Position numbers and translations under genes: made by a program
DNA from: Campylobacterales bacterium
GTDB lineage: Bacteria; Campylobacterota; Campylobacteria; Campylobacterales; Arcobacteraceae
Assembly (NCBI GenBank): GCA_027064245.1
Contig: JAMOPZ010000479.1
Span: 1 to 5,305, forward strand
Reading direction: 5' to 3'
Length of the DNA: 5,305 nt
The notes under the pieces: model-generated
Seen by the model: only the letters and a program-made list of their open reading frames with translations
Told to the model about the DNA's origin: nothing
Database searches by the model: none
Shown: positions 1-5,305 of the stretch, in pieces
Layout of the letters: each line of letters starts with the position of its first letter
How positions within the stretch are numbered: the first letter of the stretch is position 1

Positions 1-1
1 A

Positions 2-373
2 AAACAAGAAATTAGAAATAAGTCAAGAGAATATATAAAAGAATTATTGAGTGGTGCTAAATATATTTTTATATACGATTTATATATTATGAATAATTGG
101 AATACTACAAAAAGATTTTTTGATGAATTAATACCTAAAAAAAGTTTAACTATATTTTATACTGATAATCATCTTAAACAAAATGATATTTCAAAAATAA
201 AACAGATATATAAATGGACTATAAAAGAAGATACAACAAATAAACAAATTTCAAATTTACATGATAGATACTTAATCATAGATAATAAGATTGAGATTAT
301 TTTAACAAGTGGATTTGATTATCTGTTTGATGAGAGTAAAGATTTTACTTATATTATGAGGATGAAAGATTAG
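2..373 (+). CDS. Phospholipase D-like domain protein, C-terminal part (5' end outside window)
   Basis: The reading frame is open from the first bases, so this is the last 123 residues of a longer protein. A TTG at 47 could be read as a start, but it has no ribosome site and the frame continues upstream, so I treat the gene as 5'-truncated by the window. Near the C-terminus is HDRYLIID (His codon at 260-262), which fits the H-x-K/R-x4-D pattern of phospholipase D-like proteins with Arg in place of Lys. It is followed by a small-residue turn (TSGFDYL) and a closing strand, as expected after the catalytic strand in that fold. PLD-like proteins include nucleases, phosphodiesterases, lipid enzymes and non-catalytic members. 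Which this is, and whether a second HxK motif exists upstream, cannot be seen. It ends directly against the glycosyltransferase start, so it is probably co-transcribed. The coding call is fairly secure; the family assignment rests on one motif. Confidence 0.65.
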   Translation, partial: KQEIRNKSREYIKELLSGAKYIFIYDLYIMNNWNTTKRFFDELIPKKSLTIFYTDNHLKQNDISKIKQIYKWTIKEDTTNKQISNLHDRYLIIDNKIEIILTSGFDYLFDESKDFTYIMRMKD

Positions 374-1441
374 ATGAAAAAGATATCTATAAATATAATA
401 GGAAAAGTACCACCACCAATAGGAGGGGTAACTATACATACACTTAGGCTATTTCAATGGCTTAAAAAAGATAGTAATTTTGATGTTACATTAACAGCTT
501 TAAATAAGCATAGTTTAGAAGATGAAAATATACAATATAGTGGTAATTTTGCATTATGGATAATCAAAAAGCTTTTCTTTGGCTTTAAAGAAGATATAGT
601 TCATTATCAAGGAGCTAATTATTATGGATTAGTTATCTTAGCTATTGTTAGAAAACTACATCCAAGTTTTAAATTGCTATGGAGTATTCATAGTGAGTAC
701 TTAATAGATAAAATAAAAAATAAAAAATTATTTAATTTTGCAATAAAAAATATTGATAATATTATAGCTGATAATATAAATATTAAAAATCAACTTATGG
801 ATAATAATTTTTTTGATAAAAATATAGTAATAATTTCACCTTTTTTAATGCCAGATAATTTTAATAAAAAAGAAAATACTTTGCTTAATAAATTTAAAAA
901 TAATGATAAAATAATCATATTATTTAATGCATATAGATTAGTATTTAATTCAAATGACAAGGATGTTTATGGATTAGATACTTTAATAAAATCTTTTGTG
1001 GATATTAAAAAAAATACTATTTTAATTTTATTAATTCCTTTTATGGATAATAATGAAAAAAAATACTATAATAAGTTATTAGAAATATTAACTATAGAAC
1101 AAAAGAAAAGGGTGATATTGATCTCGGACACTATTGTTGATGGTTGGAAATATATAAATTCTTGTGATATTTTTGTAAGACCTACTATAACAGATGGTGA
1201 TGCATTATCTATAAAAGAAGCTTTGTATATGAATAAACCTACGATAGTAAGTGATTGTACCGTTAGACCAGATAATACTATTTTATTTAAAACTTCTTGT
1301 CCTGATGATTTATCGGAAAAAATTAATGAAACAATAGATAATAAATATAATATTACCAATCTTACAAAAGAAAATAATATAAATAAATTTATAAATTTTT
1401 ATAAAGCAATAAGGGGAAAAAATGCAAATACCATTTCATAA
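374..1441 (+). CDS. GT4-type (GT-B fold) glycosyltransferase
   Basis: This 355-residue protein, the usual length for a GT4 enzyme, should transfer a sugar from a nucleotide donor to a growing glycan at the cytoplasmic face of the inner membrane. The N-terminal Rossmann half opens with the glycine-rich loop PPPIGGVTIH (residues 13-22) and includes VHYQGANYYG (about 76-85), typical of these enzymes. The C-terminal half carries CDIFVRPT then DGDALSIKEAL (about 264-284). There the usual E-x7-E donor motif reads D-x7-E (D274, E282), which I believe is normal for a subfamily with DGDA(L/V)S-type loops. No signal peptide or membrane helix is evident. The ATG follows the preceding stop codon with no gap; a GAGGA at 358-362 is a somewhat distant ribosome site. 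The 3' end overlaps the aminotransferase gene by 20 bases, supporting one operon. Donor and acceptor cannot be predicted. Confidence 0.9.
   Translation: MKKISINIIGKVPPPIGGVTIHTLRLFQWLKKDSNFDVTLTALNKHSLEDENIQYSGNFALWIIKKLFFGFKEDIVHYQGANYYGLVILAIVRKLHPSFKLLWSIHSEYLIDKIKNKKLFNFAIKNIDNIIADNINIKNQLMDNNFFDKNIVIISPFLMPDNFNKKENTLLNKFKNNDKIIILFNAYRLVFNSNDKDVYGLDTLIKSFVDIKKNTILILLIPFMDNNEKKYYNKLLEILTIEQKKRVILISDTIVDGWKYINSCDIFVRPTITDGDALSIKEALYMNKPTIVSDCTVRPDNTILFKTSCPDDLSEKINETIDNKYNITNLTKENNINKFINFYKAIRGKNANTIS
1007..1069 (+). repeat. Pair of 14-base direct repeats within the glycosyltransferase
   Basis: AAAAAAAATACTAT occurs at 1007-1020 and again at 1056-1069, an offset of 49 bases. Both copies are coding, in different frames (encoding KKNT and EKKYY segments). 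Each contains a run of eight A. Because 49 is not a multiple of three, deletion or duplication between the copies would shift the glycosyltransferase frame. In DNA this AT-rich the repeat may be accidental. Confidence 0.6.
1411..1416 (+). promoter_or_regulatory. Ribosome binding site of the aminotransferase
   Basis: AAGGGG ends 5 bases before the ATG at 1422 and lies inside the 3' end of the glycosyltransferase gene. It supports the chosen aminotransferase start and the overlapping gene arrangement. Confidence 0.7.
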
Positions 1442-2570
1442 AACACATACAACAGACGAAGAGATAGAGGTAGCAACAGATGCTATAAAATCAGGTTGGC
1501 TTACTATGGGTCCAAAAGTATTAGAATTTGAAAATAAGTTTAAAGAATATATTAAAGTACCTGAAGCAGTAGCTGTTAATAGTGCAACGGCTGCTTTACA
1601 TTTAGCTCTAAAAGCTATTGGCTTACAAAGAGATGATGAAGTTATAGTTCCAACTAATACCTTTGTGGCAACAGCAGAAGTTATAACCTATTTCGATGCT
1701 ATACCAGTGTTGTGTGATATTGAGTATGATACTCATAATATTGATGTGTCTAAAATAGAATCTTTTATTACAAATAAAACAAAAGCTATTATTCCTGTAC
1801 ATTTTGCTGGTCAGCCTTGTGATATGGATGAAATCTATGATATAGCACAAAAATATAATCTGAAAGTGATAGAAGACGCAGCGCATGCAATTCCTAGTAG
1901 TTATAAAGGAACTAAAATTGGAGCTTTAAAAAATAGTGATATTACTTGTTTTAGTTTTTATGCTACAAAAACACTTAGTACTGGTGAAGGTGGTATGGCT
2001 ACAACTTTTAATAGTGATTATTCAAAAAATATTAAAGTAAATAGGCTTCATGGGATTAGTAAGGATGCTTGGGATAGATATGCTACAAAAGTTGCATGGT
2101 ATTATGATATTATAGATAATGGTAATAAATATAATACTACAGATATAAATGCATCAATTGGTTTAGTTCAACTTAAAAAACAAGATAAATTAAGAGATAA
2201 AAGAGTATATATAGCAAAAAAATATATTGAAGCTTTTAAAAATAATAAAAATATAATTTTACCATTTGTTAAAGATGATAGGACTACTTCATGGCATCTT
2301 TTTGTTATAAAAATAAAAGATAGAGATGAGACAATAGAGAAGTTAAAAGAATTAGATATAGGTACAAGTGTTCATTTTATACCTATACATAAACATACTT
2401 ATTATAAAAATACATATGGATACAAGAATGAAGAATATTCTATAGCAAATAAAGTGTTTAATGAATCTTTATCTCTACCAATATATCCAGATATGAATGA
2501 TATAGAGATAGATTATGTGATAAAAAAAGTAAAAGAAGTTTTAGAGGAAAATAAAAATGCAATTAAATGA
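1422..2570 (+). CDS. DegT/DnrJ/EryC1/StrS-family PLP-dependent sugar aminotransferase
   Basis: This 382-residue protein has the length and all main landmarks of the family, which transfers an amino group (usually from glutamate) to a keto group on a nucleotide-linked sugar in the cytoplasm. The N-terminal SGWLTMGP is at residues 24-31 and the PLP-phosphate region NSATAALH at 53-60. VHFAGQP is at 126-132 and EDAAHA, with the PLP-nitrogen Asp152, at 151-156. FSFYATKTLSTGEGG (177-191) carries the Schiff-base Lys183, and YNTTDINASIGLVQL (237-251) is the conserved active-site segment. A C-terminal HFIPIHKH (318-325) is also typical. The start is fixed by AAGGGG at 1411-1416. The gene overlaps the glycosyltransferase by 20 bases and the next gene by 14. 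Products in this family include 4-amino-4,6-dideoxy and 3-amino sugars; the exact one is not readable from sequence. The assignment to the family is very secure. Confidence 0.96.
   Translation: MQIPFHKTHTTDEEIEVATDAIKSGWLTMGPKVLEFENKFKEYIKVPEAVAVNSATAALHLALKAIGLQRDDEVIVPTNTFVATAEVITYFDAIPVLCDIEYDTHNIDVSKIESFITNKTKAIIPVHFAGQPCDMDEIYDIAQKYNLKVIEDAAHAIPSSYKGTKIGALKNSDITCFSFYATKTLSTGEGGMATTFNSDYSKNIKVNRLHGISKDAWDRYATKVAWYYDIIDNGNKYNTTDINASIGLVQLKKQDKLRDKRVYIAKKYIEAFKNNKNIILPFVKDDRTTSWHLFVIKIKDRDETIEKLKELDIGTSVHFIPIHKHTYYKNTYGYKNEEYSIANKVFNESLSLPIYPDMNDIEIDYVIKKVKEVLEENKNAIK
2545..2554 (+). repeat. Left copy of 10-base direct repeat; ribosome site of first module gene
   Basis: AGGAAAATAA lies just before the ATG at 2557 and serves as the ribosome site of the first module gene, while also coding the end of the aminotransferase. 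The same 10 bases recur at 4234-4243 before the oxidoreductase start. The two copies bracket the three-gene module. Confidence 0.6.
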
Positions 2571-3261
2571 GATAAAATATTTAGTATATTTTGAATATAT
2601 TAAAAATATTAGACAATATCTATATGACTTTGAAGTTTATCTAAAAAATAAAGATTTATTTTCTATCCAAGGTCTAGTAGTTCCGATCTCAGACGAGATA
2701 GAGCCTAACAATCCTAGGTTACATATTATCAAAGAATTTGAAAACAAAACTATCAATATTTTGATTTCTCAAGTTTCTATAACTGTATCTATTCAGTATA
2801 AAGTAAATATAAATTTAATACAAGTTGATAGTGAGCTAGATTTTTTAAATGAAGTTAGTAAAAGCATAAAAACTTTTTTTATATCAAATATTGATAAATT
2901 TAATATTAATTTTGAAAGTTTAAGTGTAGTTGCAAATAAACTTTATAAAAACAATGATGATATTACAAAAGTAAATGTATCACAAGAACAAGATGAAATA
3001 AGAGAAAGAAAATCAATTGAGATTAATGATGAATTATTTTTTGTAGATGAGTTAAATATTTTTAAGACTTATGAGTTAAAAACATTACAAAATAATATTA
3101 TAGATTTAGTAAGAAATAAAAAAGAAAATTTTGTTGGTTGGAATATGGTGATAGTAAAAGAAGTTAATAATAGATTATCTTATAATAATGATAACGATGA
3201 ACTGTTTGACTTCAAAAAAGCAAAAAACTTAATACTAAAAAGCTATAATGAGGAACAGTAA
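2557..3261 (+). CDS. Unrecognised protein, first gene of a three-gene module
   Basis: This is a 234-residue protein of unknown function. It starts at an ATG 8 bases after AGAGG (2543-2547), within the last 14 bases of the aminotransferase gene. It looks soluble: no signal peptide or membrane helix, and no cysteine. Residues 1-35 look helical. A proline-bearing loop (VVPISDEIEPNNPRL, 41-55) is followed by alternating hydrophobic segments that read as beta strands (about 66-90), then a helical stretch (about 93-113). The region around 140-160 is rich in Glu, Gln and Arg and looks like a linker. The C-terminal half has further helices and one strand (GWNMVIVKEV, 194-203). The loop-plus-strand layout faintly recalls the TIGR04255 family of sporadically distributed proteins, but the resemblance is too weak to assign. 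It is followed after one base by the next gene, so translation of the two is probably coupled. It does not resemble a sugar enzyme. Confidence 0.75.
   Translation: MQLNEIKYLVYFEYIKNIRQYLYDFEVYLKNKDLFSIQGLVVPISDEIEPNNPRLHIIKEFENKTINILISQVSITVSIQYKVNINLIQVDSELDFLNEVSKSIKTFFISNIDKFNINFESLSVVANKLYKNNDDITKVNVSQEQDEIRERKSIEINDELFFVDELNIFKTYELKTLQNNIIDLVRNKKENFVGWNMVIVKEVNNRLSYNNDNDELFDFKKAKNLILKSYNEEQ
3251..3255 (+). promoter_or_regulatory. Ribosome binding site that decides the start of the second module gene
   Basis: AGGAA lies 7 bases before the ATG at 3263 and inside the last codons of the preceding gene. An in-frame ATG at 3248 would add five residues but has only A/T-rich sequence without a Shine-Dalgarno match upstream. 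The start at 3263 is therefore preferred. Confidence 0.7.
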
Positions 3262-3262
3262 A

Positions 3263-3712
3263 ATGTATTTGTCTAATAATATATCTACATATTCTAATAA
3301 TAGATTTGATAATATGGTTAGTAACCAAAAAAAATATTCAATAAATACAGTAGAAATCCATACTACAATTAGTTTTAATATTGATTATAGATATTCATTT
3401 GACCATGAAGTTGAAAAGTTTCTGTGTGGTATATTTATAAATCAAAGAAAAATACATCGTTATTATAAAGCTGAGTGTGAATATGATGAAAATATAATAA
3501 ATGAAGATGAGTTTGATAAAATAGAAGAGTCATGTATATTGTCTTTAAAAAAAGAAAATACTAAAAATTTGGATAAAAAATTGATATATTTATATGATAT
3601 GATAAATAAGTTTTATCCTGAAGAGATAGAGTATATGGCAAATGATGATTTAGCTGATATATTGGGTGTATCAAAAAGTAATATTAAAAAATTATTAAGA
3701 TTGAAGAAATGA
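3263..3712 (+). CDS. Unrecognised protein with C-terminal helix-turn-helix, second module gene
   Basis: This is a 149-residue protein, counted from the ATG at 3263 that follows a good AGGAA site; an in-frame ATG at 3248 would give 154 residues. The N-terminal 20 residues are Asn/Ser-rich and probably flexible. Residues about 28-70 alternate like beta strands (including TVEIHTTISFNIDYRY), and 71-100 are acidic. The last 23 residues hold NDDLADILGVSKSNIKKLLR (127-146). Its A-x3-G-x5-I spacing is that of a helix-turn-helix (A131, G135, I141), with the recognition helix at the extreme C-terminus. DNA binding is therefore likely, as an autoregulator of the module or a DNA-targeting subunit; this is inference. 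No full-length family is recognised. It sits one base after the preceding stop and overlaps the next gene by 4 bases (ATGA), so the three products are probably made together. Confidence 0.77.
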   Translation: MYLSNNISTYSNNRFDNMVSNQKKYSINTVEIHTTISFNIDYRYSFDHEVEKFLCGIFINQRKIHRYYKAECEYDENIINEDEFDKIEESCILSLKKENTKNLDKKLIYLYDMINKFYPEEIEYMANDDLADILGVSKSNIKKLLRLKK

Positions 3713-4227
3713 AACAAGATAAAATATTAGCAACAAAAATCAAACCAACTTTGATAATAGGTGAAAAAATAAAAATTTCTACTCGAAATATAAAAAGTAA
3801 TAAAAAACCACCAAAAAAAAGTGAAGATTGTAAAAATATATTTAAAGAGTATATTACAGATGATACTACGGATGCAATATTATTAGAGGACTATACAAAA
3901 ATTTTATGTAAGGATATTTTAGAAAGTTGTTTTTTACCAGAAAATATTGATGATAATATGTATAAGCATATTATTTTACAAAATTCTAACGATAGTATTA
4001 ATGCAAAAAGAATTTTAATATATTCTACAAATAAAAAATTAATTAAATTAGAAAAAGTAATAAATAAATCTCATACTCATAAGGCTAGTGAATATAATAT
4101 TAAGCATTTAACTATATGCGGTATAGAACAAGAAGAAGATAGAATTTTTAAAAGTAATATTATTGATGATTTAAGAAAATATAGAATTACACAAGAGCCT
4201 GATAATAGTTATTATCAAATAAATTAA
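3709..4227 (+). CDS. Unrecognised protein with basic N-terminus, third module gene
   Basis: This is a 172-residue protein of unknown function. It starts at an ATGA overlap with the previous stop. Its ribosome site is weak (GAAGAA at 3703-3708, abutting the ATG), so translation probably depends on coupling. Residues 1-37 contain 11 Lys and 1 Arg against only two acidic residues and include a KKPPKK stretch (32-37). This could contact nucleic acid or bind an acidic partner. The remainder is mixed: an acidic segment (about 47-61) is followed by possible helix (62-75), a strand-like RILIYST (101-107) and a His-containing SHTHK (121-125). Four cysteines (41, 67, 74, 137) are spread out and do not form an obvious metal site. 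No signal peptide or membrane segment is seen. The gene ends 19 bases before the oxidoreductase. The coding call rests on the long open frame, the coupled start and the absence of a better alternative. Confidence 0.7.
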   Translation: MKQDKILATKIKPTLIIGEKIKISTRNIKSNKKPPKKSEDCKNIFKEYITDDTTDAILLEDYTKILCKDILESCFLPENIDDNMYKHIILQNSNDSINAKRILIYSTNKKLIKLEKVINKSHTHKASEYNIKHLTICGIEQEEDRIFKSNIIDDLRKYRITQEPDNSYYQIN

Positions 4228-4233
4228 CAAAAA

Positions 4234-4243
4234 AGGAAAATAA
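4234..4243 (+). repeat. Right copy of 10-base direct repeat; ribosome site of the oxidoreductase
   Basis: AGGAAAATAA is identical to 2545-2554 and is the clear ribosome site for the ATG at 4247. It lies in the only real intergenic spacer of the window (4228-4246), which is too short to hold a hairpin terminator. The match could reflect convergent translation-initiation sequence in A-rich DNA, or a recombination seam. Confidence 0.6.
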
Positions 4244-4246
4244 CAA

Positions 4247-5305
4247 ATGAAACAACTACTACAAGACCTTAAAAAAGGTGAGATATTATTAGAAGAGATA
4301 CCTCTTCCAAGTTGTGGAGCCAATGAAGTTCTAATTAAAACAGAAAGAAGTCTTATCTCTCCAGGAACTGAAAGAATGTTGCTTGAATTTGGAAGGGCTT
4401 CTTATATTCAAAAAGCAAGAGCTCAGCCAGATAAAGTAAAAATGGTACTAGATAAGATAAAAACAGATGGTTTAGTTCCAACACTTGAAACTGTATTCGC
4501 AAAATTGGGTGAGCCTATGCCTTTAGGATATTGTAATGCTGGTGTTGTTATAGAAGTTGGTTCAAATGTTACAGAATTTAAAATAGATGATAGGGTTGTA
4601 TCAAATGGTGCTCATAGCGAAGTTGTTGCGGTTGGGAAAAATCTTGTAGCTAAGATACCTGATAATTTATCTTTTGAGTTAGCTTCTTTTACAGTTATAG
4701 CATCTATTGCACTTCAAGGGGTGAGATTATTTACTCCAACTCTTGGTGAAAAGGTTGTAGTTATTGGATTAGGATTAATAGGTCAGATAACTATGGAATT
4801 TTTAAAAGCAAATGGTTGTGAAGCTATTGGTGTGGATATAGATCAAGGTAAAGTTGAACTAGCAAAGAAAAATGGCTTTATAGCACTCAATCCTGCAAAT
4901 GGTGAAGACCCTATATCTTTTGTAGCAAATCATACAGATGAGATAGGTGTAGATGGTGTAATTATCACAGCAGCTACAAAATCAAATGGACCATTAGAAC
5001 AAGCAGCAGAGATAACTAGAAGAAAAGGTCGTATAGTAGCTGTTGGGGCTATTGGCATGAATATACCACGACCACCTTTTTATGAAAAAGAGATTTCATT
5101 TCATATATCTAGTTCTTATGGGGCAGGAAGATATGATAATAGTTATGAAGTGGATGGAATAGATTATCCTATTGGATATGTTAGATGGACTGAAAATAGA
5201 AATTTCCAAGCTATATTACAACTACTTTCAAATGGTAGTTTAAATTTTGAGTATCTTATAACTCATAAGTATAAATTTACAGAAGCTCCAAAAGCATACA
5301 ATGAG
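4247..5305 (+). CDS. MDR-type dehydrogenase, N-terminal part of a probable two-domain (MDR + Gfo/Idh/MocA) oxidoreductase; 3' end outside window
   Basis: The frame opens at an ATG with a strong AGGAAAA site and stays open for 353 codons to the window edge. It is a medium-chain dehydrogenase: a GroES-like N-terminal half with LISPGTERM (36-44) and LGYCNAGVVIEVG (93-105), then a Rossmann domain with VVIGLGLIGQ (171-180). Asp197, at the end of the second strand, favours NAD(H). The last visible part (YVRWTENRNF, 311-320; LITHKYKFTEAPKAY, 337-351) is the usual end of this domain. SPGTE replaces the Cys of zinc alcohol dehydrogenases and no structural-zinc cysteine cluster is seen, as in BchC-like relatives, so zinc catalysis is doubtful. 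Proteins with this N-terminus in polysaccharide clusters usually continue into a Gfo/Idh/MocA domain, about 700 residues in all; that half lies outside the window. A role in nucleotide-sugar or glycan oxidation is inferred from context. Its G+C is visibly higher than in the module before it. Confidence 0.9.
   Translation, partial: MKQLLQDLKKGEILLEEIPLPSCGANEVLIKTERSLISPGTERMLLEFGRASYIQKARAQPDKVKMVLDKIKTDGLVPTLETVFAKLGEPMPLGYCNAGVVIEVGSNVTEFKIDDRVVSNGAHSEVVAVGKNLVAKIPDNLSFELASFTVIASIALQGVRLFTPTLGEKVVVIGLGLIGQITMEFLKANGCEAIGVDIDQGKVELAKKNGFIALNPANGEDPISFVANHTDEIGVDGVIITAATKSNGPLEQAAEITRRKGRIVAVGAIGMNIPRPPFYEKEISFHISSSYGAGRYDNSYEVDGIDYPIGYVRWTENRNFQAILQLLSNGSLNFEYLITHKYKFTEAPKAYNE

Noticed and set aside
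47..49. TTG as the start of the first gene
   Set aside because: The frame is open upstream to the window edge and no ribosome site precedes the TTG; the gene is more likely cut by the window.
1193..1220. Altered E-x7-E motif (D-x7-E) in the glycosyltransferase as a sign of inactivation
   Set aside because: TDGDALSIKEAL matches a recurrent GT4 variant as I know it, and the surrounding residues are intact, so it is probably a subfamily trait.
1066..1359. Minus-strand open frame of 97 codons
   Set aside because: It lies wholly inside the glycosyltransferase gene, which has clear family motifs, and has no ribosome site or recognisable content.
1623..1886. Minus-strand open frame of 87 codons
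   Set aside because: It lies inside the well-conserved aminotransferase gene and is a shadow of its coding sequence.
3248..3250. ATG as the start of the second module gene
   Set aside because: No Shine-Dalgarno match lies upstream, whereas the ATG at 3263 follows AGGAA at good spacing and sits one base after the previous stop.
4228..4246. Terminator or promoter in the only spacer of the window
   Set aside because: Only 19 bases, with no inverted repeat and no convincing -35/-10 pair; it holds the ribosome site of the oxidoreductase. A promoter inside the preceding gene cannot be excluded, but AT-rich sequence makes any match uninformative.
1..5305. CRISPR array, tRNA, rRNA, transposase or integrase
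   Set aside because: No regularly spaced repeats, no tRNA-like cloverleaf noticed, and all substantial frames are accounted for by the listed genes, none with transposase or integrase motifs.

Overview
The window is a gene-dense, very AT-rich stretch with every supported gene on the + strand. There are almost no gaps: the genes abut or overlap by 4 to 20 bases, and the only spacer is 19 bases. The base composition, AGGA-type ribosome sites and tight packing of sugar genes suggest a low-GC Gram-negative bacterium. A Campylobacterota member such as an Arcobacter-like organism would fit, but that is an inference from style and not from a marker gene. The locus looks like part of a surface polysaccharide (O-antigen or capsule) or protein-glycosylation cluster.

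Left part (2-2570): the 3' end of a gene with a phospholipase D-like motif (2-373) runs directly into a GT4-type glycosyltransferase (374-1441). This overlaps a DegT/DnrJ/EryC1/StrS-family PLP-dependent sugar aminotransferase (1422-2570). Right end (4247-5305, cut by the window): the N-terminal dehydrogenase half of what is probably a two-domain oxidoreductase (MDR/alcohol-dehydrogenase fold followed by a Gfo/Idh/MocA domain), a type often found in polysaccharide clusters.

Middle (2557-4227): three consecutive, tightly coupled genes that I do not recognise, of 234, 149 and 172 residues. They look soluble and not like sugar enzymes. The second ends in a convincing helix-turn-helix, and the third has a strongly basic N-terminus. 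They form the most interesting part of the window, a candidate accessory three-gene module placed between two sugar-metabolism genes. A 10-base direct repeat (AGGAAAATAA) lies at the ribosome site of its first gene and again at that of the downstream oxidoreductase. Joining the two copies would give an intact aminotransferase end with a 4-base ATGA overlap onto the oxidoreductase, as if the module had been slotted into a pre-existing gene pair.

All genes could be read from one transcript. The glycosyltransferase, aminotransferase and oxidoreductase plausibly make and attach an unusual amino or oxidised sugar. The role of the three-gene module cannot be settled from sequence alone. I saw no tRNA, rRNA, CRISPR array, transposase, convincing terminator or convincing promoter.
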